NCBI RefSeq assembly: GCF_963576675.1
Contig: NC_088916.1
Span: forward strand, 24,217,501-24,281,500
Origin: Euphorbia lathyris
Lineage: Eukaryota > Streptophyta > Magnoliopsida > Malpighiales > Euphorbiaceae
DNA length: 64,000 nt
Direction of reading: 5' to 3'
Both the position numbers and the translations under genes were made by a program. The notes under the pieces are model-generated. The model had not been told where the DNA came from and made no database searches. It was given only the letters and a program-made list of their open reading frames with translations. Positions 11,333 to 21,904 of the stretch are shown in pieces. Numbering within the stretch: position 1 is the first letter of the stretch; every line of letters begins with the position of its first letter.

Positions 11333-11486
11333 TAAAATACATCCGCATTGAAGCCATCAAGGCGCTCCTGTACGGTGTCAAGCATGTTTCTTGTCCCATG
11401 AATTTCACTTGCATTGGATGGACCAGCTGAACTTGAAGATGGTGCTCTTGAATTTCTGGGATACCGAATTGACTGAGTTTGCTCCT
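11333..11486 (-). pseudogene. Possible CACTA transposase C-terminal remnant
   Basis: On the minus strand an open frame of about 50 codons (start of visible part LEEQTQSIRYPRNSRAPSSS, end LDTVQERLDGFNADVF) runs to a TAA at about 11333. It directly abuts the stop codon of the desulfhydrase-like exon, in another frame. Ser-rich and amphipathic tails of this sort occur in plant En/Spm TNPA-type proteins, but the match is by general appearance only. It could equally be random or another captured piece. Confidence 0.3.
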
Positions 11487-13198
11487 CTAAAACATTTTTC
11501 CAATACCATGATTCCTCGGAACAGATTCATCGAGATGCATGCGAGACCAATTTCCCACCAATGGTGACAACTGCTCGACCTTATCGTACAATCCAAGGAG
11601 CCCACCCGTGTGTATGAGAAGTATCTTTCTCCCTTCCCACTTCTTTGGATTCTCTGCCATGTCGTTCATCATTCCATATGCAGCTTTCCCACTACATAAT
11701 TTATACAAATAAACACTTAAAACTTGAACTCGTTTTGCACTAGAAGATATTGAATATGACCAGTCATTCACTATTTTCCAACTCTATTGACTTAGTATAG
11801 TTAAGATTGAACATGATAAACAAAGAAAAATTATGCAAAAATTCATTGATTATGGTATAACGTTCTGGTCTACCTGTAAACTGGATCGAGAACAATGCCC
11901 GTAGATATAACAACTTCCTTGACAAACTGAAGCTCATCAGAGGTCTTCATTGCATAGCCCAGACCTTTGGCATGTAGTAAGGTTAAAAATGTCAAGGATA
12001 GTAATACGATTATTTCTTGGATGGACAATCATAATAGAAACAGTAAATGATTAAAACGAAATGCATATTCTAGACAAAGAAAATGAAAAGATCGGCACTA
12101 GGTGTAAAAACACGGGTTAAAATGTATTGGAATGAGATTATATATGCACATATTCAACAGACAGAGACTTTTGTCCCTAGTCATATTCATCAGACATGTG
12201 CCTTGGTGCAGTTTTCGTTCTGCATCTCGATTATATGTGCATCAGCATGCACACCCTCTAATCAGACTATATTTGGACAATTCATTATGTCGTCACTATA
12301 AAAATGGAAGAACTTGAAAAAAAATAACAATTCTTCGCTAATGCGAGAAGAACATACGTTTTGTATGTTGACAATATCGTATGAGTTAACCCTTGCCGTG
12401 AGCCCATCAGTTAGACCTTCAACAAAGCTGTGAAAATAATCAGGGTCATTACGAGCAGAGAATGCATGAACCTGCAAAGAAAAAAGAACATGGAACTAGA
12501 GTCAATTGATGTACCAGACAGAAACTGAATCTCAAAAATAATCTCACATACTTTTGCCTTCAAATTACCCAACCATGACCCTGACAAACCAGCAATCGTA
12601 CCTCCACTGGAAATCAAATAAGAACAAATATAATCTTAATTAATAATCAGCAAGAAATAAAATATTATTAATTTTTGCAGAATTTGTGGACCAAAAAAAT
12701 TCTGATGCCTAAATCCCATTGCTTAGACAATTCTTAATGGCAAGCGTTAACCGAGTCCATGTAAGGCATTAAATTAGAGGCCACTCATCAATGAATCAAA
12801 AGCATAATACATATCACCTGTCAAAATCCTGATGTGTAACTTTTATATTGAAAATCCAAAAATGTTTAGTTTCTCAAGCATTCTCCATAGCTAGAATCCC
12901 TCAAGGACAACTTTTGCCCCTTCTGTAACAACTATTACATTTATGCATACCAGAAATTGATTCAACCTCCACATTTTTGTAATAATGAAGTCAAGTGAAA
13001 GGATAAAAAGGAAAAAGAAATTGCTAAGGCCATAAAGCAAGAACAAAATGAAGAAAGAAGACAGGTGATGATGATAGAAACTAGACAAACAGACTAGAGA
13101 AATACATGCCACATGCTACAACAATGTCATCAAATTTTAATGTGCCTCCACTAGCCTGAACTTGTTGCTCAATTTCCCTGATTTCCTCAATATAACCC
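11487..13198 (-). pseudogene. Captured D-cysteine desulfhydrase-like gene, last five exons
   Basis: Five minus-strand exons are readable: 13106-13198, 12552-12606, 12358-12471, 11874-11971 and 11487-11691, joining in phase to about 188 codons and a TAG. The text matches the C-terminal half of plant PLP-dependent D-cysteine desulfhydrase / ACC deaminase-like proteins (GGTIAG phosphate loop, DGLTARVNSYDIVNI, HTGGLLGLYDKVEQ, SVPRNHGIGKMF). The family degrades D-cysteine to pyruvate, sulfide and ammonia; its second, putatively mitochondrial plant paralogue is my closest recollection. The N-terminal half with the PLP lysine is absent. Two lesions: the Ser before the GGT loop, split by the first intron, reads ATT (Ile), and the acceptor of the 11971 exon reads AT instead of AG. 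There is no frameshift or nonsense codon. It lies inside the CACTA element, hence captured. Confidence 0.85.
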
Positions 13199-13489
13199 CT
13201 GGATGAAATTCACATACATAAAACTAAATTAATAATGCAATCATATAGAAAGGCATAAGAATTAAATAAACCCTCAAGTTAAAATCTGGAAATTTTGATC
13301 TCACAAAATAGAAATACAAACAACTAAACAGGAACTAGGAGACTTAATATAAAATTCTGTTATTGCTTAGGATGACAAACTTATGGAGGATACACTCAAA
13401 GTAAGCAGCTCGTGCATCACATGATCTATTAGTTTCCACATGCATATGTGCCCAAAACTCGAGAGCTAGCACCACCTAGTATACCCTAA

Positions 13490-14257
13490 GAGCATCTCCA
13501 ATGGTTAAACCATACAATCACTCAATAGATATGCCACATCATTTTTGTGAGCCCCACTTAATAAATTTTATTCTATCATACTATCTTTCTCCAATGGTTA
13601 AACCATACGACCACTCAATCACATGGACCCACTATTAAATCACATTTTTTTATTATTTTTCATACTACTAAACTAAATAATTAATTTTCTCATAAAATGA
13701 TATTTATTTTCTAACAAAATAATTTTTTATATAAATTAACAATAATTTTAATTTCTAGATTGGAAATAAACGACACAACAATAAAACGATAATTTTAATT
13801 TCGAAGGTCATTATGTATTTCTCGATCACGTAATGCTGCATTTCTTTGAAGATATTATTGAAAATTTTAAATTGAATCTTGGTTTACCGTGATAGGAGGT
13901 TCTCCTTCATAATTAATTAGGATACTATTTAAAATAATATTTTACATATTTTAAAAAAATTAAAAAAAATAAAGTATAATAATTTAAAAAAAAAAGTTAA
14001 AAAAAAAAGAGATTACCGTTGGAGAGGGCTGGAGAACCCTCTCCAACAGTAATCATATTTAATAAGTAAAAAAAATTTATAAAAAAAATTAAAAAAAAAT
14101 ATAGTGCTCAACCAAATGGCAGCAAAAGTTGAGTTATCAACCGGTTGGTGCAGTTCAACCGGTTGATAGATTCATTTTTGTATCATACTCTCCCCAATGG
14201 GAGAGTATGATATAATGGGGTATATTGAGTGGTTCAATATACCCATTGTGGATGCCC
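13490..14257. mobile_element. PIF/Harbinger-type MITE, 768 bp
   Basis: The ends GAGCATCTCCAATGG and (inverted) GGGCATCCACAATGG match at 12 of 15 positions and are flanked by TAA at 13487-13489 and 14258-14260, the 3-bp target typical of Harbinger. The phrase CTCCAATGGTTAAACCATAC is repeated inside (about 13494 and 13590). The interior has a strong hairpin at about 14018-14048 (GTTGGAGAGGG and its complement) and no ORF. It lies upstream of the desulfhydrase-like exons, within the CACTA element. Confidence 0.8.
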
Positions 14258-14260
14258 TAA

Positions 14261-14748
14261 TTGCAACTATGTAATGTGCATCGTTATGGACTAAAAGCCT
14301 AAATTGTTTGGACAAAATCTAGAGAGTTTATAATGTATTAAGCCCTTAAATTTTCTACTTTCCTCCTTTAATTACTACTGCAAAAAAAGACATAAAAAGA
14401 AAGTTGAGGAACTCAAGATTCAAAAAGATAATGGACAAGATTGAAAATGGCATTCCTCCATTCATGTCATACCAAATATATTCTTTCATTCTTCAAAACA
14501 AAAAAAAAGTTGATAAACATTTTAGTATACCCTAATTTCAATTATTTTGTGCACTTTCAAAAGTTGATAAACATTTTCAATTACTGAATCTTTAATTAAA
14601 TAAAAGAAAAGCAAACTCCATCCATCCATCCATTACTAAAAGAGAAAAAGCAAAACAAGAAACAATATCACAAGAAAATAAGCTCATCCAAAAGAAGTGT
14701 TTGAAAAAACCAGAATAACACAAGAAAACAAGACCATTCAACAGAAAC
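14261..14748 (+). promoter_or_regulatory. Captured tetraspanin upstream region and 5' UTR
   Basis: AT-rich, no ORF. The last 150 bp are A-rich with CATC repeats (about 14620-14632) and AGAAAA tracts, like a plant 5' UTR, and run straight into the tetraspanin ATG. This suggests that the capture included promoter-proximal sequence, though no clear TATA box was fixed. Confidence 0.4.
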
Positions 14749-15243
14749 ATGTACAGATTCAGCAACACATTGATAGGTTTCTTAAACCTGTTCACTTTGT
14801 TAGCATGGATACCGATAATCGGGGGCGGGCTATGGATGGCAAGGAGCAGCACAACTTGTGAAAGTTTCCTCCAGACACCACTTCTAGTAGTTGGATTTGT
14901 AGTGTTAATAATATCACTAGCAGGTTTCATAGGAGCATGTTTTCATGCAGCATGGACACTTTGGGTATACTTAGTAGTTAGGTTATTTCTTATTGGAACA
15001 TTGATGGGGTTAACTATATTTGGATTTGTAGTAACAGGAGAAGGTGCAGGTGGAGTTGTAGTTCAAGGTAGGAATTATAAAGAGTATAGGCTTCAAGTCT
15101 ATTCACCTTGGTTGAGACAAAGACTTCAAAATCCAGAGTATTGGAGGACTATTAGAAGTTGTATTTTGGGTTCTAAAACTTGTGATAAACTTTCTACTTG
15201 GAATCCTCTTGATTATATGGATAAATATATGTCTTCTATTCAG
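14749..15243 (+). CDS. Captured tetraspanin (TET8-like) exon 1, intact
   Basis: ATG at 14749, 165 codons open to CAG then GT at 15244, a normal donor. Three membrane segments are visible (residues about 7-28, 41-63 and 68-95), then the start of the large extracellular loop (NYKEYRLQVYSPWLRQRL, RSCILGSKTC, YMSSIQ). Plant tetraspanins of the TET7/8/9 group have two exons, with the intron just before the GCCK motif; here the break falls exactly there. Exon 2, with GCCK and the fourth membrane segment, is missing. Without splicing, the frame reads on through intron to a TAA at 15337-15339, adding a hydrophobic Leu-rich tail. Tetraspanins organise membrane and exosome microdomains. No lesion is seen in the exon. 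Confidence 0.88.
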
Positions 15244-15381
15244 GTACTACTACTACTACTCTTTCTTTCATCTTATACTATTTCAGTTTCAGAGGATTGT
15301 AATTTCAAGGTTCAATATAGGTTTTATGCTAATCTTTAATGAATGTTCTCTGGGTTAAAAAAAAAATTTGGTATACGGAAG

Positions 15382-15443
15382 ATCATGACAGACCCAGATG
15401 CTCCAAGCACCAGTGATCCCTACTTAAGAGAGCATCTTCATTG
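15382..15443 (+). pseudogene. Captured TFL1/CEN-like (PEBP) exon 2, 62 nt
   Basis: The 62 nt encode [20 protein letters not shown] plus TG of the Trp codon, with AG before and GT after. In the FT/TFL1 family the second exon is 62 nt long and encodes this segment (V-M-T/V-D-P-D-V-P-x-P-S-x-P); the His-rich end LREHLHW is nearest to TFL1/CEN. Length, phase and both splice dinucleotides agree. Exons 1, 3 and 4 are not present nearby. It follows the truncated tetraspanin intron by 138 bp in the same orientation. Confidence 0.85.
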
Positions 15444-16216
15444 GTTTAACAAGTTCACTCTTTCAATCACATTATGAACAATTATGAACAAATATGAGCC
15501 AAAACCAATACTGATATAGCAAACTAATATCAAACTTTGTAATAAACATATAAACATTACCTCCAGAAATTCCTTCTTGCAAAAGGACCCTAAGTTCTCA
15601 AGTTCTCAGATTCTTATCTTCAAGGAAAGAAAATAAATTAGCATGAGATAAAAATAGATAAAAATAAAAATCAAAGCCCTAATCTAGAAAAAACAAATAC
15701 AAACCTTCACCCATGAACTAATCGGATACAGAGGCTACATCGACTGGAGTTGGTCTAAGGTCGAAGGTCGAATGGAGGTTAGGGGGAAGGTCGAAGGTCC
15801 AAGGTCCAAGGTCGATCGAAGGTGGATTTGGGCCAGGGAAGATGCGAGCAGAAGAAAACGCCGAGGAGAGAAGGGACAAGAAGAAGACGCCGTTCATGAT
15901 TTAGGATTTAGGTCGAAGAAAATCGCAAAAGAGAGAACAGAGAAGTAAATCGCAGAGGAGAGAGAAGAGAGACGTTGAGAGAGAAGAGAGAGACGCACAC
16001 GTTTAGGTTTAGGTTTTAATTTAATTTAATTTTCTTTTTTCTTTTTAATATAATTTTGATTTATCCTATTTTGCTACTAAGCTTTGGTCGCTGGAAGAAA
16101 TTTCCAGTAGCTGTAATGGGCGGCAATTTTACTGCCTTGTGCAGCGACCAGAAAAAAGTATGGGCGACGAAATTAGTCGTAAATAGCGACTAAAATATAT
16201 AAGGTCGCTAAAAACA
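15444..16216. other. CACTA right internal and subterminal region
   Basis: No gene. 15755-15825 holds a run of short repeats on the theme AAGGTCGAAGGTC. 15840-16010 is purine-rich (GAGAGAAGAGAG). From 16075 the AGCGAC/GTCGCT subterminal motifs appear up to the terminal repeat. Confidence 0.6.
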
Positions 16217-16244
16217 GTAGCTAACTAGCTATTTTCTTGTAGTG
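16217..16244 (-). repeat. CACTA right terminal inverted repeat
   Basis: Complement begins CACTACAAGAAAATAGCTAG. TTT follows at 16245-16247 as the target duplication. Confidence 0.93.
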
Positions 16245-19135
16245 TTTGTTGGACTATATTTCTCTTATTTGGGCTCACCCAAATTGATTTCAGACTATTT
16301 CTTGTTTTGTTGGTTTTTTTTGCTTGACGGGCCTAGCCCAAATTGAATTCGCACTACACTTTTTCACTATTTGAAACCCAAACTTGTATATTGAACTGTT
16401 TCTATTATTTGCTTGATGCGTCTGGCCGAAATTGATTTCAAACTACACTTTAACCTTTAATATTATACTTCATGATTTAAAACATATGTATTTTTTTAAG
16501 TCGTATAAATTAAAAGGGTAATTTTTCCTTAGTATGATATTGCTCGAAACACGTTTTGATTATGGAGATAAAAAATGAGAGTTCATCAAAATTTAAATAA
16601 ATTTGTACAGAATGAATGAATTTAATGGGAATGATTGGCAACTAAGTCTGATTGTGTTACAAGCTCATTTTCTTGCTTCTCTTTAGAATCAGACTTCTTG
16701 CTTCTCTCTAATAACTCTATTACAAGTTTGTACATAATAACTAATTAGTCTAAACCTCCTTACTCTTGTCTTTTTCTATTTCCCAAGACTTGAATCTGCC
16801 TTCCCTTTTGTACAAATGGGCCTTCTGTTGGACTATATTTCTCTTATTGCTTGATAGGCCTCGCCGAAATTGATTTCAGATTATTTCTGTTGTTTTTTTT
16901 TTTTTTTTGCTTGATGGGCCTAGCCGAAATTGAATTCGCACTACACTTTGCACTAATTCAAACCCAAATTTGGATGTTGGATTGTTACTATTATTTGTTT
17001 GATGGGTCTGTCCCTAATTGATTTCATAATACACTTTAACCTTTAATATTACACTTCACGATTTAAAACATATGCATTTTTTAAGTCGTATAAATTAAAA
17101 GGGTATTTTACATTAGTATGATATTGCTCAAAACATGTTTTGATTATGAAGATAAGAAATGAAAGTTCGTTTAAATCAAAATTTAAATGAATTTGCTAAT
17201 TGATTTCATAATACACTTCAACCTTTAATATTATACTCCACGATTTAAAACATATGCTTTTTTTAAGTCGTATAAATTAAAAGGGTATTTTACATTAGTA
17301 TGATATTGCTCAAAACACGTTTTGATTATGAAGATAAGAAATGAAATTTCTTTTAAATCAAAATTTAAATGAATTTGTACAAAATGAACGAATGAATGAA
17401 TTTAATGGGAATGATTGACAGTTTTTAACAAAGTCTGAATGTGTTACAAGCTCATTTCTTACTTCTCTTTGTAATCAGACTTCTTGCTTCTCTCTAATAA
17501 CCCTATTACAAGTTTGTACATAATAATTCATAGTCTAAACCTCCTTACTCTTGTCTTTTTCTATTTCCCAAGACTTCAGTCTTCTTTCCCTTTTTTTATA
17601 AATGGGTCTTCTGTTGGACTCTATTTCTCTTATTTGCTTGACGGGCCTCGCCCAAATTGAATTCGCACTACACTTTTTCACTATTTCAAACCCAAACTTG
17701 GATGTTGGACTGTTTCTATTATTTGCTTGATGGGTCTGTCCCAAATTAATTTCAGACTACACTTTAACTTTTAATATTATACTTCACGATTTAAAACATG
17801 CATTTTTTAAGTCGTATAAATTAAAAGGGCAATTTTACCTTAGTATGCTATTGCTCGAAACAAGTTTTGATTATGGAGATAAAAAAAATGAGAGTTCATT
17901 TAAATCAAAATTTAAATGAATTTGTACAAAATGAATTTAATAGGAATGATTCATAGTGTTTAACTAAGTCTGAATGTGTTACAAGCTCATTTCTTGCTTC
18001 TCTTTGCAATCAGACTGTTTGCTTCTATCTAATGGCTCTATTACAACTTTGTACATAATAACCCATAGTCTAAACCTTCTTACTCTTGTCTTTTTCTATT
18101 TCCCAAGACTTGAATCTTCTTTCCTTTTTTATAAACGGGCCTTCTGTTGGACTCCATTTCTTTTATTTGCTTGATGAGCCTCGCCCAAATGGATTTCATA
18201 CTATTTCTGTTGTTTTTTTTTCTTGATGGGCCTAGCCCAAATTGAATTTGCAGTACACTTTTTCACTATTTCAAACCCAAACTTGGATGTTAGACTGTTT
18301 CTGTTATTTGCTTGATAGGACTGGTCCAAATTGATTTCAGACTACACTTTAACCTTTAATATTATGCTTCACGATTTAAAACATATGCATTTTTTTAAGT
18401 TGTATGAATCAAAATGGTAATTTTACCTTAGTGTGATATTGCTCGAAAAAAGTTTTGATCATGGAGATAAAAAAAATGAGAATTCATTTAAATCAAAATT
18501 TAATTGAACTTGTACATAAAGAATTTAATAGGAATGATTAGCAGTTTTTAACTAAGTCTGAATGTGTTACAATCTCATTTCTTGCTTCTCTTTGCAATCA
18601 GATTGTTTGCTTCTCTCTAAGAACTCTTTTACAAGTTTGTACATAATAGCCCATAGTCTAAATCTTCTTACTCTTGTCTTTTTCTATTTCCCAAGACTTG
18701 AATCTGCTTTGCTTTTTTTATATATATAAATGGGCATTCTGTTGGACTCTATTTCTCTTATTTGCTTGATAGACCTCGCCCAATTGGATTTCAGACTATT
18801 CATATTGTTGTTGTTTTTTGCTTGATTGGCCTAGCCCAAATTGAATTCGCACTACACTTTGCACTATTTCAAACCCAAACTTGGATGTTGGACTACTTTT
18901 ATTATTTGCTTGATGGGCCTGGCCCAAATTGATTTTAGACTACACTTTAACCTTTAATATTATACTTCATGATTTAAAACATATGCATTTTTTAAGGTTA
19001 ATTTTACATTAGTATGATATTGCTCGAATCACGTTTTGATTATGAGATAAAAAAAATGATAGCTCATGTAAATCAAAATTTTAATGAATTTGTACAGAAT
19101 GAATTTAATAGGAATGATTGGCATTCTTTAGGGTA
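16245..19135 (+). repeat. Direct array of about 0.6-kb monomers, plus orientation
   Basis: Monomers start at GCTTGATGGGCCTAGC-like sites near 16322, 16909, 17635, 18221 and 18820, spacing 587, 726, 586 and 599 bp. The 726-bp unit has an internal duplication of about 150 bp (17020-17190 against 17205-17390). Each monomer holds two or three copies of the short phrase TTGATGGGCCTxGCCCAAATT, with a GGGCCTAGCCC palindrome, and ends in a T-run. The last copy breaks off near 19130. The monomers have no conserved ORF. They differ by scattered substitutions and indels, so the array is not newly amplified. Confidence 0.88.
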
Positions 19136-19259
19136 AATTTCACTTGTGGTGTACAAACTTTACCCTAAATCACACTTTGGTGTACAGACTTCAATTTGTC
19201 ACACTAATATATACGTACTTAGGGGTGACCTCCCACTATGGTATACAGCTGGTGAAAAT
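19136..19259. other. Unassigned spacer before Copia B
   Basis: Begins AGGGTAAATTTCACTTGTGG and contains two related phrases (TGGTGTACAAAC and TGGTGTACAGAC), of the sort seen at the ends of plant DNA transposons. It is too short to classify. Confidence 0.35.
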
Positions 19260-21120
19260 TGATGGGGTTTAGTGTCCTATAGACAATTGTTGCAGGATAC
19301 AAACTTAATGTAAATGAATTGTTCTTTATATCATTTGTTTTAATAAGATGTATGTTTTATAACTATATAAAGGCAATCCCTTTTTAAGCACTAAATAAAG
19401 TCTAATAAAAGAAAATCTGTAAGTTTGTTTAAAATGATTATAAAGTGTTCATACAAGCATGAAGTGAGACAAAACTTTATAATAAACTTAAAACCACCCC
19501 AAGTCAAGTGATATGTTTGGGATTGATATATCACTGTTGAGACTTGTATGTAACAATGTCTTCTGTCCGACAGAAAGCTGATCTCACAAGCTTCATATAC
19601 ACAGATATCTGGACAGTTACATAGATCCGATGAAACGTCGTTCATTAGGATTGGGGATTCGATTTGAGATAACAGGATGGGTAGATTCATCCTTGTCAAC
19701 TGTTCATCTCATTGGTATTAATAGGTATAACTAATCCCCAGACTCAAAGGAATGTTAATTAGTCATCCTGAATTACTGAATGTGAGACTTTGATCCTGCG
19801 GTCCCACGATCCTTAACAGAGATGACTCTAGGGTGTGAACTGCAAAGGTTGGGTGTCACAGGAAGTAATGTCAGGGTAGTTATACATTGGATTGAGCATT
19901 TATCACTCCCGATTAATGGGAGATACATCCAAGGATCGCTTGTGGAAGACTCGACTCTAAATCCTTGCAAGGTGATAGCTTAAGAGTAAGAAATACAGAT
20001 TTCACTTAACCTATCATTTTGAGTTGACTCGGCCTATACAAGTAAAACGAACGTCTCGCTATATGTGACTTGACATCACCCATAATCATAAGATTCAGTT
20101 CAAGGATGTAGTTGATAAAGGATCGTATTATACCGTAACTAATACAGAAGGGTTAACGACAGAATCAACCTGTCTTCTTAACGGACTCTGGGGGAATGAT
20201 TACAGACTTGCCAATAACATACTCAGTACATCATTCCGTTATGCAAGGATTAAATATAATTCTTGAAGAAATTAATTTAATAGTTGCATACGGCCAGAAG
20301 TAGTAAGAACCTAATGGATCACACATAAGACTTGGAACCAAAAAGAGAGATAGATGTCATTAATAGATGGAAACCCAAATGAGCCCAGTAATGCCCATTT
20401 AATTAGGGGAGGCCGAAATTTATATATAATAAGTTAGGAATTATTTTAATTCCATTAATCCTAATTTGATTAGGTTTGTGAATTAAATTAATTAAGAGAT
20501 AATTAAGTTAGGAGTTTTAATTAGATTAATATACTCCTATTATTATCCAATTAGGTTATTTATTATTATCCTAAATATATTAGATATATTATAAGATAAT
20601 AATTGGGAATCCTATTCCGAATTGAATTCCTATTAAGTAACCTATTCCTATCTAACTAGGGTTTAGATACAAGTTATTATATATACCCCCCTAATAAGTG
20701 AATTTCGACTAAGCCTAATCCCTCTCCTTTATTGTGATTTTCGAAACATACAATTAGAGAGAGAAAGTGAATTCATATCCCCTAGTTCGTGGACAAGAAT
20801 TCATACGGCTTTCGTCGATTGATTAATTTTCATTCATCTCCTTTTCTCTTTGATCTTGTGTTGGTTAATTAGAGGCAATCTATTTTGGTTGCATCTCATA
20901 AGGGTTGATTCTAACTTAACCTCACCGTGTTATACTTCATGCTTGGGAAATCGAAGAAGAATTGTGGGCGCTTCTTTAACAACGGTAGATTGTTCTTCAA
21001 AAGGTATTCCTTCTTATCCCTCTTTATATGAAATAACGATTAACAGATCCTATGGTTAAAAGGAAGTATGCTAAAATTTTTATATTTTCGCTGCTATACC
21101 TTAGCCTTAATTCCCTTCAG

Positions 21121-21137
21121 TGGTATCAGAGCCATCG
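21121..21137 (+). promoter_or_regulatory. Copia B primer-binding site (tRNA-Met)
   Basis: TGGTATCAGAGCCATCG starts 1 base after the LTR end. It is complementary to the 3' end of initiator tRNA-Met, the common primer of plant Copia elements. Confidence 0.9.
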
Positions 21138-21444
21138 TTAAATCCGTTATTTCATATATGAAAATTTAGAATTTTTTCAATAGGATTGAATAAATATTTA
21201 TTGTTAGGTTAATTAACAAATAGTTTTGATTAATTAATCCTAAAGATAAATAAGTTTTAATTAATTGTTAATTAAAATAGATTATGCATATGTTCCTAAT
21301 TATTTCGGTTGATAATCATTATAACGAAATCTATTAGTTTTATAGTTAGATTGATAAAATCAGTTTTATTAATTCTAAAGATAAAACGGAAATCTATAGT
21401 AGTTTTTCCTAGTTTCTGAAAATCGTTTTAAAACCGTTTTAGAA

Positions 21445-21446
<2 letters not shown>

Positions 21447-21494
<48 letters not shown>
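21447..21494. repeat. (TA)n microsatellite
   Basis: About 23 uninterrupted TA units in the Copia B leader, directly before an A-rich run and the GC-rich hairpin block. Confidence 0.9.
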
Positions 21495-21497
<3 letters not shown>

Positions 21498-21524
21498 TAT
21501 AAAAAAAATAAAAAAATAAAAAAA

Positions 21525-21705
21525 ATGCGACAGCAGCCCGAGTCGCGCCTCGCGGCGCGACTGGCCGCTGTCGCGCGGTTGCTGCCTCGCGGCAGCAGCT
21601 GCGTGCGGCGCTGGGGCGCCACTGCCGCAAGGCAGCGGCGTCCCGCGCGCCCTAGGGGCTGCTGCCAATCGGCAGCGGCCCGCTCTCGGGCCCGGCCCGA
21701 TACCC
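21525..21705 (+). promoter_or_regulatory. GC-rich serial hairpins in Copia B leader
   Basis: About 180 bp of very GC-rich DNA in an AT-rich leader. Nested and serial stem-loops are visible: GCGACAGC...GCTGTCGC enclosing GTCGCGCC-TCGC-GGCGCGAC, then GCTGCC...GGCAGC pairs at about 21580-21600 and 21658-21680. Copia D has an analogous block at 56510-56655 at the same place (between primer site and gag). RNA dimerisation, packaging or translation control are possible roles by analogy only. Confidence 0.6.
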
Positions 21706-21904
21706 ACTTGATTTTAAATAGTTTAAAATCGTTTTATAATTAAATATATATATATATTTCAGAAATTGATAGTTTTCTGTTTTGATTATCGAATGAAAAT
21801 TTGTTTAAAAGTTTGTTTTACCAATTTGTAAATCAAAATGTTAAATGAATTAAAATCAAAATAATTGGGACGTGCATAATTAACGTTTTGTATAGTTATA
21901 TTAA

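Larger units (their letters stand above)
10760..16244. mobile_element. Non-autonomous CACTA transposon with three captured host-gene fragments
   Basis: The ends are 28-bp terminal inverted repeats (10760-10787 and 16217-16244, beginning CACTACAAGAAAA) with one mismatch, flanked by the 3-bp duplication TTT (10757-10759 and 16245-16247). Subterminal zones of about 300 bp (10800-11110) and 170 bp (16075-16216) are full of AGCGACTA/TAGTCGCT and CGGTAA motifs in both orientations, as expected for En/Spm transposase binding. No TNP2-type transposase is present, only a possible C-terminal remnant of a transposase-like protein at 11333-11486. The cargo is a D-cysteine desulfhydrase-like gene part (minus), a tetraspanin promoter and first exon (plus) and a TFL1/CEN-like exon (plus). 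The target is a monomer of the 0.6-kb array. Confidence 0.93.
19260..21900 (+). mobile_element. Copia B: 5' LTR, primer site and leader, truncated
   Basis: The LTR 19260-21119 (TGATGGGG...CCCTTCA, 1860 bp) is followed by a primer-binding site and about 770 bp of leader, and then breaks into the inverted 0.6-kb array at about 21905. No gag is present. The first 755 bp of the LTR match Copia A in the opposite orientation. A TATA-like TATATATACC lies at about 20678. No matching 3' LTR occurs in the window, so a deletion or rearrangement removed the rest. Confidence 0.85.

Noticed and set aside
14592..14930. 112-codon minus-strand ORF over the tetraspanin start
   Set aside because: Shadow of the plus-strand tetraspanin exon, which has clear family features.
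21121..21137. tRNA gene at the TGGTATCAGAGCC sites
   Set aside because: Only the 3'-end complement of tRNA-Met is present, right after LTRs; these are primer sites.
21375..21707. ORFs on both strands over the GC-rich block and (TA)n
   Set aside because: Low-complexity translation of hairpins and TA repeats in a retroelement leader.
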